Positions 1 to 5,746 of a stretch of 5,830 nt of DNA are shown in pieces (the first letter of the stretch is position 1; every line of letters begins with the position of its first letter). Source of the stretch: Planctomycetota bacterium (lineage in GTDB: Bacteria > Planctomycetota > UBA1135 > UBA2386). The position numbers and the translations under genes were made by a program. The stretch covers positions 1 to 5,830 of the forward strand of contig JAEYTU010000257.1 of the NCBI GenBank assembly GCA_023433825.1. Reading direction: 5' to 3'. The notes below the pieces were generated by a model, which had not been told where the DNA came from, made no database searches, and saw only the letters and a program-made list of their open reading frames with translations.

Positions 1-950
1 GGCCACGACCGCTCGGCGTGCTGGCTACGACCGACGCGCGCGCCGTCGCATTGCAGTTCCCGTGGCTGCTCGTCGCCGACGGCGCCGGCGGACTCGTGAT
101 CGCCGACGTCGGCGACGCGGCGGCGCCGAAGTTCCTCGGCAGCGTCGACCTGAACGGCGAGAGCACGCTGCGGAACGAAGCGTTCGACGTCGCGGCGTTG
201 TTCCAGTTCTCGCGTTGGCGCACGCCGGCACGCGGCCGCGATCCGGTGCGCACGCGTCCGCGCAACCTCGCGTTCGTCGCGGCGGGCCTCGACGGCGTCG
301 TCGTCGTCGACTTCACGGAACCCGGTGCGCCGGTGCGGATCGACGGGCAGGCGCATCGATCGACGTTCCGCTTCGATCGCGGCGACGTCCGCGGCATCGC
401 CGTCAACACGGTCTTCGATCTCGGCACGCCCGGCGGCGGGTTGAAGAGCCAGGAACGCGACTACGTCTATGCCTACGTCGATCAGGGCGCGCCCGGCAAT
501 CGCCAGCAGTACGTCCGGATGTTCGACCTGACCGATCCGCTGCGACCGCGCGCGGTGCCACGCGGCGACGCCCGCGTCTATGGCGGCACCGGGCGCCTCG
601 CGACGTGGCGGGTCTACAACGCGCCGTTCCTGCTGCACTTCGTCGTTGCCGCCGGCGCCGGCGGGATCGGCACGCTCGTCGACGTCGGCAAGACGTCGAC
701 GGGTGCCTCGGTCGCGGCAGTCTGGGACGGCGTCGAAGCACTGCGCGATCTGCAGTTCGAGGAGTTCGCGTTCGATCGCCTGGTCGACGAGAGCGGCCGC
801 TGGGAGAAGGACATCAGCCACGAGGGCTGCCGCTACCTGACCCCGGACGAACTCGCGAAGGTGCTCCGCGCCCCGATCCCGGTCGAAGCCGACCGTCGCG
901 GCAGGTACGGCAACATCGAGGACGACGGGCGGCCGCGGAGGACGCGATGA
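1..950 (+). CDS. LVIVD-repeat beta-propeller protein, 5' end outside the window
   Basis: The frame is already open at the first complete codon (base 3) and runs 315 codons to a TGA at 948-950, so the GTG at base 18 is probably internal. Numbering from base 3, blade-like repeats of the LVIVD type are visible at about residues 19-48 (LLVADGAGGLVIADV, then AAPKFLGSV), 88-114 (LAFVAAGLDGVVVVDF, then PGAPVRIDG), 153-183 (DYVYAYVDQG then VRMFDLTDPLRPR) and 209-232 (LLHFVVAAGAGGIGTLVDV). The first visible residues (PRPLGVLATTDARAVALQ) look like the end of an earlier blade, so more repeats should lie upstream. LVIVD repeats are known in secreted or periplasmic beta-propellers and sometimes occur beside multihaem cytochromes. 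No haem motif (CxxCH) is visible here. The last 70 residues are charged and not repeat-like (DISHEGCRYLTPDEL) and their function is unknown. No terminator is obvious after the stop. The ligand or partner cannot be told from this part. Confidence 0.75.
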   Translation, partial: PRPLGVLATTDARAVALQFPWLLVADGAGGLVIADVGDAAAPKFLGSVDLNGESTLRNEAFDVAALFQFSRWRTPARGRDPVRTRPRNLAFVAAGLDGVVVVDFTEPGAPVRIDGQAHRSTFRFDRGDVRGIAVNTVFDLGTPGGGLKSQERDYVYAYVDQGAPGNRQQYVRMFDLTDPLRPRAVPRGDARVYGGTGRLATWRVYNAPFLLHFVVAAGAGGIGTLVDVGKTSTGASVAAVWDGVEALRDLQFEEFAFDRLVDESGRWEKDISHEGCRYLTPDELAKVLRAPIPVEADRRGRYGNIEDDGRPRRTR

Positions 951-1011
951 GGGCGGCTGGACTCCAGGTCCGGTCAGAACGGTGGAACGGCCCTGAGCCC
1001 TTGTATGGCTA

Positions 1012-1028
1012 ATGGCAACTTCTGCCAT
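1012..1028. promoter_or_regulatory. Perfect inverted repeat, candidate antitoxin operator
   Basis: ATGGCA-ACTTC-TGCCAT is a perfect 6/6 inverted repeat with a 5-base spacer, 29 bases before the antitoxin ATG. A third, direct half-site-like copy (ATGGCT) lies just upstream at 1005-1010. Ribbon-helix-helix antitoxins normally repress their own operon by binding short palindromes in this position, so autoregulation is the natural reading. Binding itself is inferred. Confidence 0.45.
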
Positions 1029-1050
1029 CCGGACGTCAGCGACGTAGACT
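1022..1050 (+). promoter_or_regulatory. Possible leaderless promoter of the toxin-antitoxin operon
   Basis: CTGCCA at 1022-1027 matches TTGACA in 4 of 6 positions. It is followed after exactly 17 bases by TAGACT at 1045-1050, which matches TATAAT in 4 of 6. Only 7 bases separate the -10 candidate from the ATG at 1058, so transcription would start at or next to the start codon, giving a leaderless message. No Shine-Dalgarno sequence is seen before 1058, which agrees with this. The -35 candidate overlaps the inverted repeat at 1012-1028, so a bound repressor would block it. Both boxes are weak matches. Confidence 0.3.
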
Positions 1051-1057
1051 CCCCGCC

Positions 1058-1381
1058 ATGAGTTCGAACACCGATCGGATGGCCACGATGAACATCTCTC
1101 TCCCCGAGGCACTTCGTCGCTTCGTCGAGGCCCGTGCTGTCGCGCGCTACGGATCCGTGAGTGAGTACATCCGCGAACTGATCCGCGAAGACGAGCGCCG
1201 GGCATCGGCGGAACTGGCGGAGGACACCTTGTTGAAAGGCCTGTCCCAAGCCAACGCCGATTCCGGAGAGATCCGAGCCGCAATCGAAGGCATTCGCCGA
1301 CTCCGCGCAGCGGTCGAGAAGCGCGGTGCGGCGCTGTCGACTGCGGAGATCACCGCAGAAGTGCGAAAGGGCCGGCGATGA
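1058..1381 (+). CDS. ParD-type ribbon-helix-helix antitoxin
   Basis: The protein has 107 residues. Residues 8-46 form a ribbon-helix-helix DNA-binding unit: a beta strand (MATMNISLP), helix 1 (EALRRFVEARAVAR), the turn YGSVSEY, and helix 2 (IRELIREDERR). This is the signature seen in ParD antitoxins, whose usual partner is a ParE toxin. The rest (about 50-107) should bind and neutralise the toxin. It is longer than in most ParD proteins (about 80-95 residues) and ends in a basic tail (EVRKGRR). In the related FitAB complex (also ribbon-helix-helix plus PIN), an antitoxin arginine enters the toxin active site, so this tail may do the same; that is inference. The stop overlaps the toxin start as ATGA. 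Other starts are the ATGs at 1079 (the usual family start, MATMNISLP) and 1088. I keep 1058 because of the possible leaderless promoter just before it. Autorepression through 1012-1028 is likely. Confidence 0.85.
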   Translation: MSSNTDRMATMNISLPEALRRFVEARAVARYGSVSEYIRELIREDERRASAELAEDTLLKGLSQANADSGEIRAAIEGIRRLRAAVEKRGAALSTAEITAEVRKGRR

Positions 1382-1860
1382 GACGCGTGGTGCTGGACGC
1401 GAGTCTGATGGTCGCGACTTGCATTGGGGAAGCGGAAGCGGTTCCCCTCGCAGATGCAGTGCTGGAGGTTCTCCACGACGGTCAGGCGATCGTGCCTGCG
1501 ATCTGGCTCAGTGAAGTCGCAAACGTGTTCGTATCGAGAGAACGGACTGCACGACAAGCTCTGCGGCTCCAGCGGGTCGAGGTCGATGCGTTTCTCTCCT
1601 TCGTGGAGTCGCTGCCCGTCTTCGTCGACGCGGCGACACCACAGGTCGTCTTCGGGAGGGTGGCATCGCTCGCGCGGAGTTCCGGTCTGACCGTGTACGA
1701 CGCCCTCTACTTGGAACTCGCGCAGCGACTCGCGGCTCCGCTCGGCAGTCTAGACGACCAGCTCTGCCGTGCAGCGCGCGCGGCCGGAGTCGAGGTGCTG
1801 AGTTCGGACTCACTCCGTGCATGGCGCGCTGAATCGGATTCCCCCCGAGAGCCGCAGTGA
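1378..1860 (+). CDS. vapC: PIN-domain ribonuclease toxin, VapC type
   Basis: The 160 residues match the length and motif order of VapC-type PIN toxins, which are Mg/Mn-dependent ribonucleases that stop translation by cutting tRNA or rRNA. The acidic active-site residues can be read as D7 in VVLDAS, E46 in PAIWLSEVANVF, D108 in GLTVYDALYLELA, and D126 (or D127) in LGSLDDQL. All four positions are filled, so the enzyme looks intact. The start ATG at 1378 lies inside the antitoxin stop (ATGA), the usual coupling that keeps toxin below antitoxin. The oddity is the partner: a ParD-type ribbon-helix-helix protein rather than an AbrB-type VapB. FitAB is a known case of ribbon-helix-helix plus PIN, so a working pair is plausible. 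The RNA target cannot be predicted. The stop TGA (1858-1860) overlaps the GTG start of the next gene. Confidence 0.9.
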   Translation: MRRVVLDASLMVATCIGEAEAVPLADAVLEVLHDGQAIVPAIWLSEVANVFVSRERTARQALRLQRVEVDAFLSFVESLPVFVDAATPQVVFGRVASLARSSGLTVYDALYLELAQRLAAPLGSLDDQLCRAARAAGVEVLSSDSLRAWRAESDSPREPQ

Positions 1861-2879
1861 ACTCGATCAAGTCGATCGGTTGGGTGTTCGTCGCAGCGGC
1901 GCTAGCCGCGCAAGGCAAGCCCGACGCCGCCCCCCCGCTGGACCCGGCGACCGCCGCCGTGTTCGCGCGCTACGACACCGACAAGGACGGCGTCGTGATC
2001 CGCACCGAGTTCCCCGGGTCCGACGAACAGTTCCGGGCGATGGATCGAGATGCGAACGGGAAGGTCACGCCGGCAGAGTTCGCGGCGTCCGAAGTCGCGC
2101 GGCGCTTGCGCGAGAATCGCGACCGCGAAGCGAACGAGGCGCGCCCACGCGCCGACGGCGACGCCGAGACGCTGCGGCGCCTGCAGCAGATCGCGCGCTT
2201 CGACCGCAGCGGCGACGGACGCGTCACGCGCGACGAGTGGAACGGCGCGCCGGGCGCGTTCGACGAACTCGATCTCGACCGCAACGGGATGCTCGACTCG
2301 CGCGATCGCGGGATCGCCGAGAAGCAGGTCGTCGCGCAGTCCGTGGATCCGATCGCGCAACAGAAGTCACGGCTCCCGTCGATCGAGGACGTCTTGAAGC
2401 GCTTCGACACCGACAAGGACGGCCGACTTTCGCGCAGCGAACTGCGGAACGATCGCTTCGCCGCACTCGTCGACGTCGCCGACACGAACCGCGACGGATT
2501 CGTCGACCGCGAAGAATGGAACCGCGTCGCGACGCAGATCGAAGCATTGTTGAGCGAGCGCGAACGCGGCACCGGCCGGTTACGCGCTCCGTCGATCCCA
2601 TTCGCGGCTTGGGATCGCAACGGCGACGGCCGGCTCGAGATCGACGAGTGGCTCGAGATGAAGTACCTGTTCGCACGGATCGACCGCGACCGCGACGCCG
2701 CCATCACGAAAGACGAGGTCGCGCGGTGGAAACGGGCGATCGAGGGCGAGGACTTCGTCGAACGCTTCGACCTGAACGGCGACGGGCGTGTGACGCGCGA
2801 CGAGTTCGATGGCAACGACGCTGCGTTCGCGCGCGCCGATCGGAATCGCGACGGCGTCGTGACCAGCAGCGATCGCTGA
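1857..2879 (+). CDS. Secreted protein with ten EF-hand calcium-binding loops
   Basis: The protein has 340 residues. The N-terminus (a Lys at 5, then the hydrophobic run IGWVFVAAALAA) looks like a short Sec signal peptide, cleaved near residues 17-19. Ten 12-residue EF-hand loops start at D40, D63, D116, D139, D184, D209, D253, D276, D305 and D328. Nearly all keep acidic or Asn residues at positions 1, 3 and 5 and Glu or Asp at 12 (for example DTDKDGVVIRTE and DLNGDGRVTRDE). The loop at D276 has Ala instead of the usual Gly at position 6, and the D116 loop has Ser at position 3. They fall into five pairs, with 23-25 residues between the starts of paired loops. A charged linker separates pairs 1 and 2. 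A role in extracellular calcium binding or calcium-dependent structure is likely; no enzyme domain is seen. The start is GTG at 1857, because an in-frame TGA at 1830-1832 leaves no other usual start. GAGAG at 1847-1851 may serve as a weak ribosome site. The GTGA overlap suggests coupling to the toxin gene. Confidence 0.85.
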   Translation: MNSIKSIGWVFVAAALAAQGKPDAAPPLDPATAAVFARYDTDKDGVVIRTEFPGSDEQFRAMDRDANGKVTPAEFAASEVARRLRENRDREANEARPRADGDAETLRRLQQIARFDRSGDGRVTRDEWNGAPGAFDELDLDRNGMLDSRDRGIAEKQVVAQSVDPIAQQKSRLPSIEDVLKRFDTDKDGRLSRSELRNDRFAALVDVADTNRDGFVDREEWNRVATQIEALLSERERGTGRLRAPSIPFAAWDRNGDGRLEIDEWLEMKYLFARIDRDRDAAITKDEVARWKRAIEGEDFVERFDLNGDGRVTRDEFDGNDAAFARADRNRDGVVTSSDR

Positions 2880-2881
2880 AC

Positions 2882-2898
2882 GCCGCGCATCGCGCGGC
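2882..2898 (+). terminator. Hairpin just after the EF-hand gene
   Basis: GCCGCGC-ATC-GCGCGGC is a perfect 7-bp all-GC stem with a 3-base loop, starting 3 bases after the stop codon. No T-run follows, so it is a terminator-like or mRNA-stabilising hairpin rather than a classic intrinsic terminator. Confidence 0.4.
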
Positions 2899-2976
2899 CG
2901 CCCCAGATCACCCCGCCGCAGAGTGGGATGCGGTCGCTACTGTCCCCGCCTCATTTCTTCCCAAGAGCCATCGGAC

Positions 2977-4086
2977 ATGAAGCAACTCCTCACACTCCTC
3001 CTCCCGATTCTCACGGCGTCGTCGCTGACGGCGCAGAACGAGATCCTCTACTACAAGTTCAACGAAGGCGGCGGCACGACGGCGATCAACTACGCCAACG
3101 CCAGCCCCGCACCCGCCACCGGAACGATCACCGGCGGCAACACGACGCACTTCGCACCCGGCTTCTCGGGCAGCGGTTTGAAGGCGACGACGGCGACCGG
3201 CATCCACTCGTACGTCGAGACCGGTTGGTCCGGCGCATGGACCGGCAGCTTCACGGTCGCGTGGTTCATGCGGCAGGCGGGCACGCCCGGGACGACGCTG
3301 TCGTACTTCTTCGCGAATCAGGGCAGCTTCCGCTGCTTCACCAACGGCGCCGCCGGCACGGGTCTCTACGTCCGCGCGTACGGCACCGGCGTCAGCCCGG
3401 CCGACATGTTCCTGCAGACGAACATCCAAACGCTGGCGAACGGTCAGTGGCTGCACATCGCACTGGTCGTCGACACGGTGTCGAGCACGGGCACCTTCTA
3501 TCTGAACGGCACCGCGCAGACGCCGATCCCTTTCACGGGCACACCCGGCCAGACGCCGACGCTGCCGTTCCGCATCGGCGCACACAACAGCAGCTCGATC
3601 AACCGCTACTACGACATCGACGAGTTCCGCTTCTTGAACCGCGCCGTGCCGGCCAACGAGATCCTCGCTTGGTCGTTGCAGGCGTCGGGCGCGGACAGCG
3701 CGTTCGGTGCCGGTTGCGGCGCGACGATGCAAGGTTCCGGTGGTGAGCCGGCGATCGGCAACGTGCTGTACGGACACTCGGGCACCGGCGCCGCCAACAG
3801 CGCAGGCACGCTCACGCTCGGCTTCAGCAGCACGACGCTCGGTGCCGTTCCGCTGCCGATCAACCTCGGACTGCTGTTCCCGACGTTGCCGGGATGCAAC
3901 CTGTACGGCAGTGCCGACGTCACGTTGCCGTTCGCCGTCGACGCGGGCGGCAACTTCTCGATCGCGTTCCCGATCCTCAACAACCCGTTCCTGATCGGCG
4001 CGACGCTCTACAACCAGGGCGTGATCCTCGGCGGCGCGGCAAGCCTTCAGACGACGAACGGCGTCGCGGTCTCGATCGGCGGGTGA
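2977..4086 (+). CDS. Secreted LamG/ConA-like lectin-fold protein, copy 1
   Basis: The protein has 369 residues. A Sec signal peptide (MKQLLTLLLPILTASSLTA) is probably cleaved before Q20. Residues 22-235 fit a LamG/concanavalin A-like beta-sandwich: the opening LYYKFNEGGGTTAINYAN, the central NGQWLHIALVVD followed by GTFYLNG, and the closing DIDEFRFLNRAVPANEILAW, which is the typical family ending. Such domains bind glycans or other surface ligands; no catalytic motif is visible. Residues 238-369 are a separate Gly-rich module with two cysteines (C247 and C307, a likely disulfide). It resembles C-terminal modules I recall from secreted planctomycete proteins, possibly for sorting or assembly, but that role is inferred. 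I start at ATG 2977 because the signal peptide begins there and AAGAG (2963-2967) lies 9 bases upstream; the in-frame GTG at 2923 would put 18 polar residues before it. The next gene is a paralogue. Confidence 0.8.
   Translation: MKQLLTLLLPILTASSLTAQNEILYYKFNEGGGTTAINYANASPAPATGTITGGNTTHFAPGFSGSGLKATTATGIHSYVETGWSGAWTGSFTVAWFMRQAGTPGTTLSYFFANQGSFRCFTNGAAGTGLYVRAYGTGVSPADMFLQTNIQTLANGQWLHIALVVDTVSSTGTFYLNGTAQTPIPFTGTPGQTPTLPFRIGAHNSSSINRYYDIDEFRFLNRAVPANEILAWSLQASGADSAFGAGCGATMQGSGGEPAIGNVLYGHSGTGAANSAGTLTLGFSSTTLGAVPLPINLGLLFPTLPGCNLYGSADVTLPFAVDAGGNFSIAFPILNNPFLIGATLYNQGVILGGAASLQTTNGVAVSIGG
3044..3110 (+). repeat. 67-base segment identical in both LamG paralogues, copy 1
   Basis: These 67 bases match 4475-4541 with no difference at any codon position, at a constant offset of 1431 bases. 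They encode the opening of the LamG-like domain. Homology continues outside the segment but with substitutions. Confidence 0.9.
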
Positions 4087-4094
4087 ACGACCGT

Positions 4095-4119
4095 CGAGAG
4101 ATCGACGCGTCGTCTCTCG
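4095..4119 (+). terminator. Hairpin after LamG copy 1
   Basis: CGAGAGA (4095-4101) pairs with TCTCTCG (4113-4119). Inside, after a bulged T, CGA pairs with TCG around a CGCG loop. The stem begins 8 bases after the stop codon. There is no T-run, so it is a terminator-like or 3'-stabilising structure. Confidence 0.4.
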
Positions 4120-4196
4120 GCATCTGACGGTTGCCGTCGGCCAGCATGAGTTCGCTGCGCGGGGACTCCTCGCTCGCAGCGCGACTCGACGCCGCA

Positions 4197-4236
4197 GCGC
4201 GCGATCCCGGCTCGATCGAGCCCGGGGTCGCAGCGC
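4197..4236. repeat. Long imperfect inverted repeat
   Basis: The centre lies between 4215 and 4216 within GGCTCGATCGAGCC. Outward pairing continues through CCC/GGG, a T-G wobble, GA/TC and GCGC on both sides, with single bulges at C4223 and A4232. About 19-20 pairs can be traced by hand, counting the innermost bases. As RNA it would be a very stable hairpin, either a second terminator for the upstream gene or a structured leader element. Confidence 0.55.
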
Positions 4237-4251
4237 GCGCGTCGACGCGCG
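4236..4251. repeat. Perfect 16-base palindrome
   Basis: CGCGCGTCGACGCGCG is a perfect palindrome centred on GTCGAC. It directly adjoins the longer inverted repeat at 4197-4236, so the two could form alternative structures. In DNA this GC-rich, chance matches of this kind are not rare. Confidence 0.4.
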
Positions 4252-4312
4252 AACGATTTCGACGGGATCGGGCGGAACATCGTCGCGCGCGTCTCCGTCT
4301 GCGTTGGCTCAC

Positions 4313-4339
4313 GGATGGTTCACACGTGTGACACCATCC
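4313..4339. promoter_or_regulatory. 27-base dyad upstream of LamG copy 2, candidate operator
   Basis: GGATGGTTCACAC is followed at once by GTGTGACACCATCC. The second arm is the reverse complement of the first except for one extra C (4332). The centre is a perfect TCACAC/GTGTGA palindrome (4320-4331). The dyad ends 56 bases before the ATG at 4396, a fitting place for a dimeric regulator. It is less GC-rich than its surroundings, which makes chance pairing less likely. A hairpin acting in RNA is the alternative. Confidence 0.5.
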
Positions 4340-4395
4340 AACTCCACGCCCTCGGCAAATGTCGGGGTGCCCCACCCCCAACCCCCCATTCCGCG

Positions 4396-5511
4396 ATGCG
4401 AAACACCATTCTCTCTCTCGCTGGCTTCGTCGCCTGCACGCTCGGTGCCACGGCGCTGACCGCGCAGAACGAAGTCCTCTACTACAAGTTCAACGAAGGC
4501 GGCGGCACGACGGCGATCAACTACGCCAACGCCAGCCCCGCGCCGGCAACCGGCTCGATCCTCGGCGGCAACGCGTCGAACTACGCACCCGGCTTCTCGA
4601 TGGCCGGCCTCGCCGGCAGCACGTCCAGCACACTGCACTCGTACGTGCAGACGGGTTGGACCGGCGGATTCTCCGGCAGCTTCACGTTCGCGTTCTTCAT
4701 GAAGCAGACCGGCACGCCCGGCACCGCGCTGTCGTACTTCCTCTCGAACTGGGGAAGCTTCCGCCTCTTCACGAACGGCGTCGCCGGCACCGGCCTGTGG
4801 CTGCGCAACTGGGGCACCGGCGTCACTCCGGTGGACATCCAACTGACGACGAACGTTCAGGCGCTCGCGAACGGCCAATGGCTGCACGTCGCGCTGACCG
4901 TCGACACGACTGCCGGCCAAGCGATCTGGTACCTCGACGGCGTCGCGCAGACGCCGATCGCGATCACCGGCACTCCGGGCGTCACGTCGACGAACGAATT
5001 CCGTGTCGGCGGTCACACCTCGAACATCCGCTACTACGACATGGACGAGTTCCGCTTCCTGACGCGCGCGGCCACGGCAGCCGAAGTCCTCGCGTGGTCG
5101 CGGCAGGCGGCGGGCGCGGACAGCGCATTCGGCAGTGGTTGCGGCGCGACGATGCAGGGCTCCGGCGGCGAGCCGGTCCTCGGGAACGCCGGGTACGGCC
5201 ACTCGGGAACCGGTGCGGCCAGCAGCTCGGGCACGCTGACGCTGGGCTTCAGCAGCACGATGCTGGGTAGCATCCCGCTGCCGATCAACCTCGGCCTGCT
5301 GTTCCCGACGTTGCCGGGCTGCAACCTGTACGGCAGCGCCGACGTGACGTTGCCGTTCGCGGTCAACGCCGGTGGCACCTTTGGGATCGGCTTCCCGATC
5401 CCGAACAACGCGTCGTTGGTCGGCGCCACGCTCTACAACCAGGGCGTCATCCTCGGTGGCGCAGCCGGCCTGCAGACGACGAACGCCGTCGCAGTCTCCG
5501 TCGGCGGCTGA
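4396..5511 (+). CDS. Secreted LamG/ConA-like lectin-fold protein, copy 2
   Basis: The protein has 371 residues and is a paralogue of the product of 2977-4086. A Sec signal peptide (MRNTILSLAGFVACTLGATA, then LTA) is probably cleaved before Q24. Residues 26-237 form the LamG/ConA-like domain (NGQWLHVALTVD, WYLDGVAQTPI, closing DMDEFRFLTRAATAAEVLAW). Residues 240-371 form the shared C-terminal module with C249 and C309. By hand alignment the C-terminal module matches copy 1 at 111 of 132 positions. The lectin-like middle matches at only about 60-65%, with a two-residue gap near residue 210, so the two may recognise different ligands. FVAC (residues 11-14) faintly recalls a lipobox, but Phe at -3 makes a lipoprotein unlikely. 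The in-frame GTG or ATG codons nearer 4315 would put a 27-residue Pro/His-rich stretch before the signal peptide, so I start at 4396. There is no Shine-Dalgarno site. The dyad at 4313-4339 may control this copy separately. Confidence 0.8.
   Translation: MRNTILSLAGFVACTLGATALTAQNEVLYYKFNEGGGTTAINYANASPAPATGSILGGNASNYAPGFSMAGLAGSTSSTLHSYVQTGWTGGFSGSFTFAFFMKQTGTPGTALSYFLSNWGSFRLFTNGVAGTGLWLRNWGTGVTPVDIQLTTNVQALANGQWLHVALTVDTTAGQAIWYLDGVAQTPIAITGTPGVTSTNEFRVGGHTSNIRYYDMDEFRFLTRAATAAEVLAWSRQAAGADSAFGSGCGATMQGSGGEPVLGNAGYGHSGTGAASSSGTLTLGFSSTMLGSIPLPINLGLLFPTLPGCNLYGSADVTLPFAVNAGGTFGIGFPIPNNASLVGATLYNQGVILGGAAGLQTTNAVAVSVGG
4475..4541 (+). repeat. 67-base segment identical in both LamG paralogues, copy 2
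   Basis: This is identical base for base to 3044-3110, including all synonymous positions, and encodes the opening of the LamG-like domain. Flanking sequence diverges on both sides. Confidence 0.9.
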
Positions 5512-5526
5512 CCGCCGCTTCGATCC

Positions 5527-5564
5527 GCGCGGCGCATCGGCGTGACCCGCCGATGCCGCCGCGC
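5527..5564 (+). terminator. Strong hairpin after LamG copy 2
   Basis: Arm 5527-5542 (GCGCGGCGCATCGGCG) pairs fully with 5548-5564, with one extra C in the second arm and the loop TGACC. It starts 15 bases after the stop codon and is the most stable 3' structure after any gene in the window. No T-run follows. A smaller stem (CGCGC-GTT-GCGCG, 5560-5572) overlaps its 3' arm and would compete. It probably separates the LamG gene from the polyketide synthase transcript. Confidence 0.55.
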
Positions 5565-5746
5565 GTTGCGCGCGCACGCAGTCCTTGCGATCGCGCGCGC
5601 GCTGCACGATCGTTCGCGCCTCGCCGATCGCCTGCCGCTCCGCCGCCCTTCCTCCGGCTGGAGCATCGCCGTTCCGCTGGCCGATGACGGCCGTTCCCGC
5701 GCGGAAGCGGCGGAACGTGCGCGACGACGACTTGGCCCGGACAACG

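Larger units (their letters stand above)
4087..4395. other. 309-base intergenic region with clustered dyads, no convincing gene
   Basis: This gap between the two LamG genes has short open frames (for example 4131-4331, 66 codons), but their Ser/Arg/Ala-rich translations show no domain and are typical of chance reading in GC-rich DNA. It does hold inverted repeats at 4095-4119, 4126-4138 (GACGG-TTG-CCGTC), 4197-4236, 4236-4251 and 4313-4339. There are also three copies of CGCAGCGCG at 4175-4183, 4193-4201 and 4229-4237. The region before the second start is C-rich (4368-4388) with no Shine-Dalgarno site. It does not resemble the sequence upstream of the first LamG gene, so the duplication did not include this promoter region, or the region has since diverged. 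Confidence 0.6.

Noticed and set aside
947..1012. A 21-codon frame starting in an ATGA overlap with the beta-propeller stop
   Set aside because: It is short, has no recognisable feature, and its end runs into the putative operator region. The ATGA overlap alone is not enough.
1970..2911. A 313-codon - strand frame opposite the EF-hand gene
   Set aside because: It is a Ser/Arg-rich antisense shadow caused by the repeated GAC/GAT codons of the EF-hand loops.
1817..2980. A 387-codon + strand frame overlapping the EF-hand gene
   Set aside because: Its translation is almost all Arg, Ala and Pro, while the alternative frame gives ten regular EF-hand loops. It is a GC-driven shadow.
3044..4541. 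The duplicated 67-base segments as ends of a transposon or attachment sites
   Set aside because: Both copies lie inside homologous coding positions of paralogous genes, with homology continuing on both sides. There is no transposase or integrase, so gene duplication explains them.
5587..5594. GCGATCGC, the cyanobacterial HIP1 octamer
   Set aside because: A single copy in very GC-rich DNA, with no cyanobacterial gene content, is best explained by chance.
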